A DNA stretch of 64,000 nt from Teretinema zuelzerae (GTDB taxonomy: Bacteria > Spirochaetota > Spirochaetia > Treponematales > Treponemataceae). The stretch lies in the NCBI RefSeq assembly GCF_021021555.1, contig NZ_JAINWA010000001.1:806001-870000 (forward strand), read 5' to 3'. The notes beneath the pieces are model-generated. The model was not told the origin of the DNA, did no database searches, and worked only from the letters and a program-made list of their open reading frames with translations. Shown here piece after piece: positions 25,255 to 34,326 of the stretch (within the stretch, counting starts at the first letter, position 1; every line of letters begins with the position of its first letter). The position numbers and the translations under genes are program-made.

Positions 25255-26289
25255 TTACCTTTGGACGGTTTTGATCGATCCGTCTTTGCCGTATTCAAGA
25301 GGCGCGGCGCGGACGTTCCTGAGGTAGTCGATTTTCGATTCGGCGGCGTCGTGATAGAAAAGATACCATTTGCCCCGGAACTCGACGATCGAGTGGTGAG
25401 TCGTCCAGCCGGCGACCGGTTCGAGGACTACGCCACGGTAGGTGAAGGGGCCAAGGGGATTGTCGGAAGTTGCGTATGCCAAAAGGTGCGTGTCGCCGGT
25501 GGAATACGAAAGGTAGTACACGCCCTTGCGCTTGTGGACCCAGGCTCCCTCGAAAAAGCGGACGCGGTTGTTTCCGGCGACTACGGGAGTTCCCTGTTCG
25601 TCGAGAATCTGCACTTCAAGGGCCTCGCTCTCGAACGAAAGCATGTCCTCGGAAAGCCGGGCGACGCGGGGGCCGAGAGCGGGAGACAGACGACCGGGTT
25701 CGCGGCCGGAAGGATCGAAGGAGCCGGTCTGCCATTTTTCAAGCTGGCCGCCCCACAATCCGCCGAAATAGAGGTAGGCCTTGCCGTCGTCGTCCACGAA
25801 GGAGCACGGATCCATGCTGAAGCTTCCCGCGATCGGGTTCGGCTCGGCGGTAAAAGGGCCTTCGGGATTTTTCGACGTCGCGACTCCGATTCTGAAGATA
25901 TTTTCCTTGTCGCGTGCGGGGAAGAATAGATAGTACAGTCCGTTCTTGTGCGCGGCGTCGGGAGCCCACAGCTGCTTGGAGGCCCAGGGAACGTCTTCAA
26001 GCGCGAGGGCGACCCCGTGATCGGTCGGCGCCGTATACACGGAATCGGTTGAATACACATGGTAGTCGACCATGTCGTACTGGCTTCCGTCGTTATCGGG
26101 CCTCGCGTCGCTTTTCCGGTCGTGCGAGGGATACACATAGAGCCTGCCGTTGAAGACATGGGCGGACGGATCCGCGGAGTAAAGGCCGGAAATGAAGGGC
26201 CCCGGAATAGTCTTCGATCGGGACGATCGACACGAAACGGCGACGCTGCACAGGGCAAGAACGCCAAACGCTAACACAAGTATTCTCAT
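25255..26289 (-). CDS. GH43 family lipoprotein
   Basis: The 344-residue protein begins MRILVLAFGVLALCSVAVSC; the cysteine at residue 20 is a lipobox (VAVSC). It should be a lipid-anchored enzyme on the cell surface or in the periplasm. The GH43 propeller shows the catalytic residues in context: ADPSAHVFNGRLYVYPSHDR (base Asp), FSMDPCSFVDDDGKAYLYFG (pKa-tuning Asp) and VRFFEGAWVHKRKG (acid Glu). It would remove arabinose or xylose side groups from plant polymers. Together with the cytoplasmic GH43 at 4146-5468 it suggests hemicellulose use. AAGGAAC precedes the ATG. Confidence 0.87.
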   Translation of the reverse strand: MRILVLAFGVLALCSVAVSCRSSRSKTIPGPFISGLYSADPSAHVFNGRLYVYPSHDRKSDARPDNDGSQYDMVDYHVYSTDSVYTAPTDHGVALALEDVPWASKQLWAPDAAHKNGLYYLFFPARDKENIFRIGVATSKNPEGPFTAEPNPIAGSFSMDPCSFVDDDGKAYLYFGGLWGGQLEKWQTGSFDPSGREPGRLSPALGPRVARLSEDMLSFESEALEVQILDEQGTPVVAGNNRVRFFEGAWVHKRKGVYYLSYSTGDTHLLAYATSDNPLGPFTYRGVVLEPVAGWTTHHSIVEFRGKWYLFYHDAAESKIDYLRNVRAAPLEYGKDGSIKTVQR

Positions 26290-26448
26290 AACAGTTCCTT
26301 TATCGGCGCCCGCGAGATACTGATTTTGAAAGCGGAGCGCGCCGATAGTATACCGCTTCCCGAAGAACAGAACAAGACAGAACAGAATGGAAACACGATC
26401 ATGCAGACACGTGAGACTCGAACCGCCGATGCATGCCGGCGGGGGCGC

Positions 26449-26477
26449 TTGCGCCGATTCGGCGGCGAGTGTAAGCT
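26449..26477 (+). promoter_or_regulatory. Promoter of the ArsR-type gene, leaderless type
   Basis: TTGCGC (26449-26454), 17-bp spacer, TAAGCT (26472-26477), then six bases to the ATG at 26484, with no Shine-Dalgarno. Confidence 0.45.
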
Positions 26478-26483
26478 TGAGCG

Positions 26484-26828
26484 ATGGAACATCCGGATCT
26501 CGAATACATTGCCGAGTTCGACCGCATCGCCGGCGATTCGCTTTTTAAAATACTTTCCGAACCGGCGCGGATATCCCTGATCCGCCATCTGGCGGTGAAC
26601 GGACCGAGCGACATAAGCACCATCGCATCGGCCTTTCCCCAGGATAGATCGGTCATCTCGCGCCATTTGAAAATGATGGCCGATTACGGCCTGTTAACCG
26701 TAGAAAAACGCGCGCGCAGCACGGTGTATTCCTTCGACGGATACGCCTTCCTCGACCGTCTCGAAGGGCTCGCTTCGATGGTGAGAGGATTCCTGAACGC
26801 CCACTGCGAACTGTCCCCGAAAGAATGA
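26484..26828 (+). CDS. ArsR family winged-helix regulator
   Basis: The 114-residue protein has the ArsR/SmtB winged helix: LFKILSEPARISLIRHLAVNG, then DISTIASAFPQDRSVISRHLKMM as recognition helix, and YGLLTVEKRARSTVYSFDG as wing. No obvious metal-binding cysteine pair is present (the only cysteine is near the end), so the effector may not be a metal. It is 88 bp upstream of the EFR1-type gene. The intervening promoter carries two overlapping palindromes that this protein probably binds. Confidence 0.85.
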   Translation: MEHPDLEYIAEFDRIAGDSLFKILSEPARISLIRHLAVNGPSDISTIASAFPQDRSVISRHLKMMADYGLLTVEKRARSTVYSFDGYAFLDRLEGLASMVRGFLNAHCELSPKE

Positions 26829-26839
26829 ATCGGCTTCTC

Positions 26840-26882
26840 TTGACAGATTCACTCTCACATAGTATATGTGCATATATGCACA
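26840..26882 (+). promoter_or_regulatory. Promoter and double palindromic operator of the EFR1-type gene
   Basis: TTGACA (26840-26845), 17 bp, TATATG (26863-26868). CACATAgtaTATGTG (26856-26870) and TGTGCATATATGCACA (26867-26882, a perfect 16-bp palindrome) overlap the -10 and start region. They share the TATGTG/TGTGCA half-site, as expected for two dimers of the upstream ArsR protein. Confidence 0.65.
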
Positions 26883-26916
26883 CACTTGCATTATAAGACG
26901 AAACCAGGAGACAATC

Positions 26917-27717
26917 ATGAAAACGGAATTATTTTATTTTACCGGCACCGGAAATACCCTCTTTATCGCGAAAACGCTGGCGGCACGCCTGGAAGAGGCC
27001 GGAGAAGAGGTTTGGCTCGTCCCGATCGCGAAGACCGTCAATGACGCGGAATACGCAAGCGGCGCCGAACGGATCGGAGTGTTGTTCCCCGTCTATTTTC
27101 TGGATATTCCGGAAATTGTCGTTTCCTTCATGAACCGGCTGAAGGCGCCCTCTGTACAGTATTTTTTCGCGGCCGGAAATTGCGGGCAGGACGATTGGGG
27201 CGTCGCAAAAAAAACGAGGGCCGTCGCGAAGAAAAACGGCATCGAGCTCGACGCGTATTTCCGCTTTCTGCTCCCCGATAACAGCGTCATTTTCCCGACC
27301 GAGCCCGGCCGATACGAGTCGATGTTTGAAACCGCGGAGATCGGCATAGCGCGCATGGCCGAACGGATCGCCGCGAACGGAAGGGACTTCGAGAGCAACG
27401 GAACAATTCCGATGTGGGCGTTGAGAGAAACAATGAAGGCGGTGAGCTTCTCGGTTCTGGGATTCAAGCGGCTTTCAAGCGATCCGCGGACCTGCACCGG
27501 TTGCGGACTATGCGCCAAAGCCTGCCCCGTGGGAAACATCGTTATGGAAGGGAATGCCCCGCGATGGATGGACCGTTCAGCCTGCGCGTCCTGTTTCGCC
27601 TGCCTCCACGTCTGCCCGAAGGAGTCGATCACCTTTAGCGGGCAGAAGAAAAAATCAGGCTTCCAATACCGAAACCCCGTCATCAGCACAGGGGAGCTGA
27701 TCGGAAGCAGGGGATAA
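26917..27717 (+). CDS. EFR1-type protein: flavodoxin fold plus two 4Fe-4S clusters
   Basis: The 266-residue protein starts ELFYFTGTGNTLFIAKTLA, a flavodoxin FMN phosphate loop. It ends with two ferredoxin clusters, CTGCGLCAKACPVGNI and CASCFACLHVCPKESI. EFR1-family flavodoxin/ferredoxin proteins carry electrons in anaerobes, usually to unknown partners. The ATG at 26917 follows CAGGAG. The ArsR gene and operator just upstream indicate that its expression is induced by a signal, perhaps redox or oxygen stress (inference). Confidence 0.88.
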   Translation: MKTELFYFTGTGNTLFIAKTLAARLEEAGEEVWLVPIAKTVNDAEYASGAERIGVLFPVYFLDIPEIVVSFMNRLKAPSVQYFFAAGNCGQDDWGVAKKTRAVAKKNGIELDAYFRFLLPDNSVIFPTEPGRYESMFETAEIGIARMAERIAANGRDFESNGTIPMWALRETMKAVSFSVLGFKRLSSDPRTCTGCGLCAKACPVGNIVMEGNAPRWMDRSACASCFACLHVCPKESITFSGQKKKSGFQYRNPVISTGELIGSRG

Positions 27718-27839
27718 GCGCTGCGCTGCAGCCGCAAGCTGTTGCCCGCTGATCACCGCTCGCCGCACGCGGCTTGCAACAGTCCTCGCCGGGCAGCCGC
27801 CAGCTGTTGCCCGGCAATCGCCCTGGCAGAAGGAATGCA

Positions 27840-28415
27840 TCAGCGCGAAGCTTTCTGAGAAGAGGCGTCGGATCGCCCTCTCATCTTCCTGTTCAATACG
27901 ATGTCGCGCTGGCGGTCCTGACCGAGCATGAAAACATGCTCGCCGGCTTCGTAGAAATCGAATTTCCGGTAAAATGTTACCGCTTTCGGGTTTTTCTCCC
28001 AGACGCCCAGCCAGACAGTCCCGACGCCCCGCGAATCGGCGACGGACAGAACATGGTTCATCAATTCATGGGAAACGCCCCGCCCTTGCCATTCGGCTTT
28101 TACGTAAATGCGCTTGATCTCAGCCTGGGAGGGGTCTTCTATTCCCTTGAACCGGGAATTCCAGCCGATCTGCGCATACCCGGCCAGTTCGCCGCCGATC
28201 TCGCAGAGAAAAGTGCTTATATCCGGATCAAGAATCTCGGCACGCTGGATCGCTTCGCCGTAGCATCTCGAACAGTATTCATCCATGTCGGAAACTGTGT
28301 TGAACTGGGCGAAGGTCGCGCGGAACGTTTCTTCGGCGAAAACGGCAAGAGCTCCTGCGTCGGCGCTTTTTGCAGTTCTGACTGCCAAAGCAGATCCTGT
28401 TCCCTGTATTTCCAT
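27840..28415 (-). CDS. GNAT family N-acetyltransferase
   Basis: The 191-residue protein has the GNAT core: AEIKRIYVKAEWQGRGVSHELMNHVL contains the acetyl-CoA loop (QGRGVS), followed by WLGVWEKNPKAVTFYRKFDF. The substrate is unknown. Its ATG overlaps the stop of the HAD gene (TGATG) with GGAGGG upstream, so it is co-translated. The ~120 bp after its end, toward 27717, hold a short direct repeat (GCAGCCGC[A/C]AGCTGTTGCCCG at about 27727 and 27793). Confidence 0.88.
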   Translation of the reverse strand: MEIQGTGSALAVRTAKSADAGALAVFAEETFRATFAQFNTVSDMDEYCSRCYGEAIQRAEILDPDISTFLCEIGGELAGYAQIGWNSRFKGIEDPSQAEIKRIYVKAEWQGRGVSHELMNHVLSVADSRGVGTVWLGVWEKNPKAVTFYRKFDFYEAGEHVFMLGQDRQRDIVLNRKMRGRSDASSQKASR

Positions 28416-29188
28416 CACCATCCCTCCGGATCTATGTCGCCGACCGTATCAAAGATGTAGTCGGGCCGGTAGGGAAAGTCTCCGATGGAGGCGCGGGAGG
28501 ATACGCCGGAAAGCACGAGGCAGGTTTTCATGCCCGCCTCAAGGCCGCCGACGATATCGGTGTCCATCCGGTCGCCGATCATGACGGTGTCCTCCGAATG
28601 GACGCCGAGCTGCTTGCGCGCGATCATCATCATAAGCGAGTTCGGCTTTCCCACGATGTAGGGCTTCTTTCCGCACGCCGCTTCTATCGCTTTAAGCATG
28701 ACGCCGGCGGCCGGCTCGAAGCCGCCTTCCACCGGATCAATCATATCGGGGTTGGTGCCGATGAACTTTGCTCCGTTCTGGATGAAGCGCGCCGCCTTGC
28801 GTATCATGTCGAAATTGAAATTGGTCGTTTTTCCGACGACCACGTAATCGGGCGTATTCTCCGTAATGCTGAATCCGTGCTTATACAGCTCGGAAGAAAG
28901 GCCGGCCTCGCCGACGACATAGACGGCCGCTCCGGGATGCTGGGCAGAAAGAAAAATCGCAGTCGCCATCGCCGCGGTGATGAAGTTCGATTCGGTAAGC
29001 CCCTTGACCCCCAACGCGTCCATTTTCCGCACCAGATCGAGAGCAGTCTGCCCCGAGTTGTTCGTCAAAAAAAGAAACTTGATGTCGGCGGCGATCAGCC
29101 GCGTAACGAAGCCGGCCGCTCCCGGAACAAGTTCCCTGCCCCGGTAAATGACCCCGTCCATATCGGAAATGATGTTTAATCGTGCCAT
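28415..29188 (-). CDS. HAD-IIA phosphatase (NagD-like)
   Basis: The 257-residue protein has HAD motif I IISDMDGVIYRG (nucleophile Asp), motif II FLTNNSG, and motif III/IV with KPNSLMMMIARK and VMIGDRMDTDIVGGLEAGM. This is the NagD/AraL class IIA phosphatase, acting on sugar or nucleotide phosphates in the cytoplasm. Glycerol phosphate or p-nitrophenyl-like activity is common in the family; the true substrate is unknown. The start at 29188 (MARLNII) is preferred over the upstream frame, which begins in an unsupported stretch. Confidence 0.88.
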   Translation of the reverse strand: MARLNIISDMDGVIYRGRELVPGAAGFVTRLIAADIKFLFLTNNSGQTALDLVRKMDALGVKGLTESNFITAAMATAIFLSAQHPGAAVYVVGEAGLSSELYKHGFSITENTPDYVVVGKTTNFNFDMIRKAARFIQNGAKFIGTNPDMIDPVEGGFEPAAGVMLKAIEAACGKKPYIVGKPNSLMMMIARKQLGVHSEDTVMIGDRMDTDIVGGLEAGMKTCLVLSGVSSRASIGDFPYRPDYIFDTVGDIDPEGW

Positions 29189-29388
29189 GCGAAAAAGTAT
29201 ACCCCACAAGCGCGCGAAAGTACGAGTGGGGGGCAGCGCACGGAAACCGCCTGATTATCGATCTTGTAAAAGCCTTTATTCAAAAAAATAAAACGCGGCT
29301 CGGCAGGAATCGTTGCCATACAGGTGTCAACATTAGCCGTGTATACTGCCGCTATTCGCAGGGCAATCGACATAATCAGGAGGAATGC

Positions 29389-30030
29389 ATGATCACAGTG
29401 TACGCGTACGTTCTCGACACCATGGCAGACTGGGAGCTCGGCTTTGCCGCTTCGGAGCTCAATTCAGGACGCTTCTTCAAGAAAGACGCACAGGCGGTTT
29501 CATTCAAGACGGTCGGCACTACGCGGGAGCCGATTAAAACGATGGGAGGGCTGACCATTATTCCCGATCTTTTTATAGAAGAAATCGTGGATATCGGCGG
29601 CTTGAACGCAGGCGACGCGGCTGTGCTGCTCCTGCCGGGCGCAAACTCGTGGAACGAGCCGAAACACGCCGCAATACTCGAGATAGCACGCAAGTTCCTG
29701 CAACACGGTGCGATCGTGTGCGCGATCTGCGGGGCGACAGCGGCGCTCGCGAACGCGGGCCTCTTGAACGACCGCCGGCACACAAGCAACGGACCGGGAT
29801 TTCTTGAAATGGCGGCTCCCGGTTACGCGGGCCAGCGTTTCTATGTAGACGAGCCGGCAGTAACGGACGGAAACCTCGTAACCGCGGGCGCAACAGGAGC
29901 ATTGCCGTGGGCCAGGCACATTATCGAACTACTGGACGTATTCCGCGCCGACACGCTGGAGGAATGGCATGAGTATTTCAGCACCGGCGAGGCGAAGCAC
30001 TTCTTCGCCCTCATGCAAACCCTGCAATAA
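29389..30030 (+). CDS. DJ-1/PfpI family protein
   Basis: The 213-residue protein shows the DJ-1 fold: MITVYAYVLDTMADWELG, then LLLPGANSW, then the nucleophile elbow GAIVCAICGATAALANAGLL with the conserved cysteine and following helix. Members include stress chaperones, glyoxalases and regulators. Which one is unclear. AGGAGG precedes the ATG. It stands alone and faces the convergent envelope operon at 30058. Confidence 0.85.
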   Translation: MITVYAYVLDTMADWELGFAASELNSGRFFKKDAQAVSFKTVGTTREPIKTMGGLTIIPDLFIEEIVDIGGLNAGDAAVLLLPGANSWNEPKHAAILEIARKFLQHGAIVCAICGATAALANAGLLNDRRHTSNGPGFLEMAAPGYAGQRFYVDEPAVTDGNLVTAGATGALPWARHIIELLDVFRADTLEEWHEYFSTGEAKHFFALMQTLQ

Positions 30031-30057
30031 GGAATGCGGGGCGCCGATCGCCGCCGG

Positions 30058-31182
30058 TTATTTTGCGGCCCGGCCCACAATGCGCGCCAGATCGGCTCCC
30101 CGTACGGCATCCAGGGGATGAAAGCTTCTCCCGTCCGGCAGAGCCATGATCTCGGTTTCGACGCAGCCCATGACTGAATCGAAGTACGGGGACTCGATGC
30201 CCACGTCCGGAATGGGCGACGCGCCCGAGCCGACAGACGCCCACCGCCTGGAATATTTTGCGAGCATCGTTTTATCCGACCGGCTTTCCGCTAGCGCATG
30301 CCAGACAAACCATGCCAAATCGCTCCGGCTCAGACTATCCTCCGGAGCAGGAGCCGGGGCGCCCTCCCGGAGGGGTATGGTTCCCGAGGCGACCAGTTTC
30401 GGGAACAGTTTGGAGGCGGCCGCGGACTTCCCGGCGGTAGCGAAGTCCAAAAGCCCTGTGGTTGCGAGCGTATAGGCAATCGCGTCCTGCCAGGTCGCCG
30501 CCGGGGAGGCAAGGATGCGGGCGATGTCCTCGCCGAGGAGCGAGTCCGAACCGGAGGCGCGAAGCTCCCACGAACGGTCCCGATTGATCGTGTAGGTTTC
30601 CCGGTAATACGGAGGAAGCCGGCTGAACGCCGCGTCGAAGGCGGCGACGGATTCGGAATACCGCCCGAGCCGTTCGGCATACAGGGCGCGTTCCGCCAAA
30701 AGGCGGGGTTCGCCCGGATCAACGGACAAGGCTCCGTCTATCCGCGCCAAACCCGCTTCGCCGGTCTTTTCCAGCCGCGCCCCCAGAATGGACGAGGGAA
30801 TGTCCGACGGAAGAAGGCGGACCGCCGCGTCGTACCGCTTTGCCGCCTCGCTCCGTTTCCCTGCGGCCAAAAACAGGCGCCCGGACCAGGCATGCAGGCG
30901 GGATTGAAACACCGTGTCTTCGACATTCAAGAGATACAGGGCGTCGATCTTCTCGCGAGCGGCGGCGATCGCCCCGGCCCGTTCCGCTCCGGATAGTGAA
31001 TCGATCCGCACAACGGCCTCTTCCACAGAGGCTAAACGGTCTGTCGTTGCGGAGTCGCCCGCCGAAACCAGCCGATCGTCCTGCATGCTCGCGCAGGAAG
31101 CAAAAAAGAGCAGACTGATGAAAGCGATCGGAAGGACGCGGCGGGAGGAGATCAGGCCCAAGGGATTGATGCTTCCGTTCAT
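30058..31182 (-). CDS. Lipoprotein with TPR-like and SLH-like C-terminal parts
   Basis: The 374-residue protein has a signal with lipobox LLFFASC near residue 29. The middle is helical with TPR-like spacing (AGKRSEAAKRYDAAVRLLPS, SVDPGEPRLLAERALYAERL). The C-terminal ~90 residues resemble S-layer homology motifs, in particular PYFDSVMGCVETEIMALPDG and FHPLDAVRGADLARIVGR. SLH normally binds cell-wall polymers. It is translated just after the large envelope protein (2-bp gap, GGAG site), so the two probably act together at the envelope. The function is not known. Confidence 0.6.
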   Translation of the reverse strand: MNGSINPLGLISSRRVLPIAFISLLFFASCASMQDDRLVSAGDSATTDRLASVEEAVVRIDSLSGAERAGAIAAAREKIDALYLLNVEDTVFQSRLHAWSGRLFLAAGKRSEAAKRYDAAVRLLPSDIPSSILGARLEKTGEAGLARIDGALSVDPGEPRLLAERALYAERLGRYSESVAAFDAAFSRLPPYYRETYTINRDRSWELRASGSDSLLGEDIARILASPAATWQDAIAYTLATTGLLDFATAGKSAAASKLFPKLVASGTIPLREGAPAPAPEDSLSRSDLAWFVWHALAESRSDKTMLAKYSRRWASVGSGASPIPDVGIESPYFDSVMGCVETEIMALPDGRSFHPLDAVRGADLARIVGRAAK

Positions 31183-31184
31183 GA

Positions 31185-33872
31185 TTAGCGCTCCTTGCGG
31201 AATTGCCATCCCGCGATTGTGTTGTCCATGGATACCGCAAGGCAGTCCAGACGGCCGTCGCCGTTCAAATCGCCGAACCAGGGTTCCCCCCATGCGGCAA
31301 GGGGAAAGCCTGAAAGCAGGGAGAACGAAGCAGAATACCCGTACAGCGTATTGCCGTCGCCGGTGGCGAAAATCTCGGGAGTTCTGTCGCCGTCGACATC
31401 GGCGGAGGCGAGGCTGGCCGACTCGGCCTTGAAGTCCGGAATCTTCTGGGATAAAACCATTATCTCCTTTCCTTTTTCGGCTCCGACCCTCCACAGAGAG
31501 CCGTCGGCGGATACGGCCCACAGAAAGGAGCCGTCCCAGATCGGCTGGGTGTAAAAAACCCCGTCGAGCCGAACCGGAAAGCCTTCGACCGGAGCGCCGT
31601 CGCCTTCAAAAACGAACAAATCCCCGGCCTGAGTGATAAAGGCGAGGCGGATGTGCGAACCTGATGCAAACACCAGAGGAGACCCGTAGGCAAGACCCGA
31701 AACGGGTTGCGGCCATCCGGACTTCGGAGCGCCTTCGCCGTCGGTGAGCCACACCTGGGACGCAAAGCTTTTCGGATACATCCCCATGACGATGTTTTTT
31801 CCGTCCCGCAGGACGGCCGGGGGAGAGCGCAGAGGATCGGAGAAGGGCATGGAAATTGAGCTTACTCCGCCGCGGCTATCGATTTTGCGAAGAGAGGAAT
31901 CTGCGTCGGCCAGGTACAGGAAGCCCGCAAAGGCGGCAGGCTTCGCGGTAGGGCGGATGCCCGTAATCACGGGAAACCCCTGAACAGGCTTGAGGTTTCC
32001 GTCAAGAAGCGAAACCTCGCCTTCGGAGGTCGAAACCCATACCGCCGGATCCGACGGGGTTTCGCACGCCGTTTCGCGGTCGAGAACGAAGGAGAGTTCC
32101 AAGCCCGCCGCCGCACCAGGCGAATAGCGCTCCCAAGACCCCGACGCGGGATCGTAGGACGCCAGGGTGTTTCCGTTTTCTATGCACAGAATTCTCATTC
32201 CGCCTTTTTTGGTAAAACGGAGAACATCGACTTTTTTGCCGAGAGAAGGCCGCCCGGAACCGTTCCCGTCGGAGACGAGGGGAAAGCCGGGAATAACGCC
32301 GAGTCCGCCGCCCGATCCGGGCACCGCGGAGAGCTTCAGCGAGACGAGTCCTTCCTCCCAGCGTACCGACAAGCAGCCCTGGTTATACAAACTCAGAACG
32401 CGCTGAGCAGGGCCAGAGCCTTTCAGAAAAAACGGCACGGATCGGTCAAGCGTATAAAACAGGCTGACAGAGGCGCGCGCAGACTCTCCTCCCGTGAGAT
32501 TCTGCCAGATATCGTTGCGCGCGAGGGTCTCTCCCCTCCTCCGGGCCGAAACCGCGGCTAACAGGGTTTCAGGCGATTCCGAAGCAAGGAAAAAACCGTC
32601 GTCGATAATCCAGTACGGCGAAGGCAAACGGACGGAAAACAGGTTGAGCAGGGAGGCAATAAAATCAGGCAGGAGCATGCGGGAAATCCGGTACCCGTCT
32701 AGAACGGTCGAGTCGTCCCCGGAAACCGCGAGAGAGGACAGCAGCCGGTCGAAGGCCCGTTTTCTCGCTTCTTCGTCCGCGATCTGCAGGGCGAATACGG
32801 GTTTCGGCCGCCCTTCAAGACCGAATACCGCGACATCAGGCCCTATCCAGTCGAAGAGCAGCTCGTTCAAGCCGATGCCGAAAAGAAGGCGGGAGGCGCG
32901 TTCGGCGTTCTCGAGGGTTTCTGCCGCGCGGGGATCAAGCTCCCGGTATACGGCCAAAAGGCGGTCCATTCCGCCCGCGGAAAGGAGACTCTCGTATTGA
33001 GTCGACTCGGGCAGACGCGACAAGAAAAGCGGCACCGAGGACGGCTTTTCAAGCAGGGCGCCGACCGATGCAAGACTGGAAGAAAGGGGCGCGGAAACCG
33101 AAAGATCCAGCTTGTCCCGCCGGATGTCCACCAGGACTTCGGGAAAGCCTTCCCAGGACAGGGACCGCGCCAAAGGTCCGAAAAGCGGGTCGTCGGAGGG
33201 AAGAGAAGCGGAAATGAAGGACGGATCGGCGAGAAGCGCCGCGTCGAACCCTGCCTTGGCGAATTCATAGGTACCCAGTTCGGATTCGGGAAGAGACCGG
33301 CTCAGGATGCCTTCGAACACAACGGAGGAGTTTGACGCTACCAGAAGATTTCCCCGGAATCCCGCAAACACCGTCGCGCCGGCGGGATCCCGATACTCGA
33401 ACCGCGATACTTTCCCGGCGTTGACGTAATACAGGTTCGGTATGGTAAGACGCGCCGCCGCGAAGGGCGCAACGCGAAGAACCGATGAAAGGATGCCCGT
33501 ATCGAAGGATACGACCCAGGAATCGTCTGGATACAGAGCGCCTGAAAGCTCGTTGTTCAGCATGCCGATGAGCGCGTCCTTTCCGAAGAAAGACGAGTCG
33601 CGAAGCAGCGCAACCAACGGCGCTGCCGACGCAAAGGCCGGATCTGCAAGGATTTCTCCTACCGTTTCATGGGCCGCGAGCTTTTCCGCCGCGCGGCCGG
33701 CATGCGGAACCTTGAAAGCCAGCGAAAAACCCGGCGGCACCGCTGCCGAAGGACTCTCGCGGCCGATGAAGGACGCGCCGATGAAACCGAGAGGAACAAG
33801 AACAATCAGGGAAAGAAGTACGAACAGGGCAATCAGGAGACCGCGTCCGCGGCGGCTTTTGGATTTTTCCAT
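31185..33872 (-). CDS. Large membrane-anchored protein with FG-GAP/propeller-like C-terminus
   Basis: The 895-residue protein begins MEKSKSRRGRGLLIALFVLLSLIVLV, an N-terminal membrane anchor. The first ~520 residues are a helical/beta region with no family that I recognise (DUF3352-like in style). The last ~350 carry repeated blades such as PAAFAGFLYLADADSSLRKID and LASADVDGDRTPEIFATGDG and GDLNGDGRLDCLAVS, which are FG-GAP-type calcium-binding loops of a beta-propeller. GGGGGAG precedes 33872. It is likely a periplasmic protein facing the wall. Its operon partner is the SLH-like lipoprotein. Confidence 0.6.
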   Translation of the reverse strand: MEKSKSRRGRGLLIALFVLLSLIVLVPLGFIGASFIGRESPSAAVPPGFSLAFKVPHAGRAAEKLAAHETVGEILADPAFASAAPLVALLRDSSFFGKDALIGMLNNELSGALYPDDSWVVSFDTGILSSVLRVAPFAAARLTIPNLYYVNAGKVSRFEYRDPAGATVFAGFRGNLLVASNSSVVFEGILSRSLPESELGTYEFAKAGFDAALLADPSFISASLPSDDPLFGPLARSLSWEGFPEVLVDIRRDKLDLSVSAPLSSSLASVGALLEKPSSVPLFLSRLPESTQYESLLSAGGMDRLLAVYRELDPRAAETLENAERASRLLFGIGLNELLFDWIGPDVAVFGLEGRPKPVFALQIADEEARKRAFDRLLSSLAVSGDDSTVLDGYRISRMLLPDFIASLLNLFSVRLPSPYWIIDDGFFLASESPETLLAAVSARRRGETLARNDIWQNLTGGESARASVSLFYTLDRSVPFFLKGSGPAQRVLSLYNQGCLSVRWEEGLVSLKLSAVPGSGGGLGVIPGFPLVSDGNGSGRPSLGKKVDVLRFTKKGGMRILCIENGNTLASYDPASGSWERYSPGAAAGLELSFVLDRETACETPSDPAVWVSTSEGEVSLLDGNLKPVQGFPVITGIRPTAKPAAFAGFLYLADADSSLRKIDSRGGVSSISMPFSDPLRSPPAVLRDGKNIVMGMYPKSFASQVWLTDGEGAPKSGWPQPVSGLAYGSPLVFASGSHIRLAFITQAGDLFVFEGDGAPVEGFPVRLDGVFYTQPIWDGSFLWAVSADGSLWRVGAEKGKEIMVLSQKIPDFKAESASLASADVDGDRTPEIFATGDGNTLYGYSASFSLLSGFPLAAWGEPWFGDLNGDGRLDCLAVSMDNTIAGWQFRKER

Positions 33873-33977
33873 GACCTGATTCTCCCCCGATTCGCGGAAA
33901 AAATCAATTCTTTCCCCATCAAACTGATGCATAAAGGGGTTGCAGGACAGTATTTCAACTATCCGTTTCAATGACGC

Positions 33978-34107
33978 AAAAGAGGGGATAGCGATGGACC
34001 CCGGAGGGCGGATTGAAGTGAGCGCGCCGGTAACGGGTCCAGTCTGTTAGATAGCCGGGAAGGAACCGCCCGAGGAGGCCGGCGCGCAAGGGGAGGCTTC
34101 CCCTTCC
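33978..34107. repeat. Dispersed structured intergenic repeat, copy B
   Basis: It starts AAAAGAGGGGATAGC and ends AAGGGGAGGCTTCCCCTTCC, the same ends as copy A at 8153-8226. The interior differs and is longer, with TGGACCC pairing to GGGTCCA. The conserved terminal hairpin and shared 5' box make this a repeat family rather than chance. Confidence 0.5.
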
Positions 34108-34125
34108 AGTTTTGTTCGCCGATTT

Positions 34126-34164
34126 AAAATAAAAACGGTCTGTCCCGTACAGAGACAGACCGTT
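34126..34164 (-). terminator. Stranded original terminator of tRNA-Cys
   Basis: On the minus strand AACGGTCTGTC pairs with GACAGACCGTT over 11 bp, followed by a T-rich run. It directly follows the displaced 3' tRNA fragment at 34169-34208. Before integration it would have ended the tRNA-Cys transcript. Confidence 0.8.
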
Positions 34165-34168
34165 CAAC

Positions 34169-34208
34169 GAAGGCGCCGATCAGAATCGAACTGATGCATA
34201 AAGGTTTT
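34169..34208 (-). repeat. Left attachment-site copy: displaced 3' end of tRNA-Cys
   Basis: Forty bases identical to 43258-43297. They include the T arm and 3' acceptor strand of tRNA-Cys but no 5' half, so this is a fragment and not a gene. It marks the left boundary of the integrated island. Confidence 0.9.
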
Positions 34209-34326
34209 ACAGGACGACTCCGGGCGTTTTTTTTCGTGTCTTACTAATTCATATTGTATTACAGGATAAGGAATTACGCAAGAAAAATTATTATGAGTCA
34301 ATAAGAATCATCATGAAAACTCGGTT

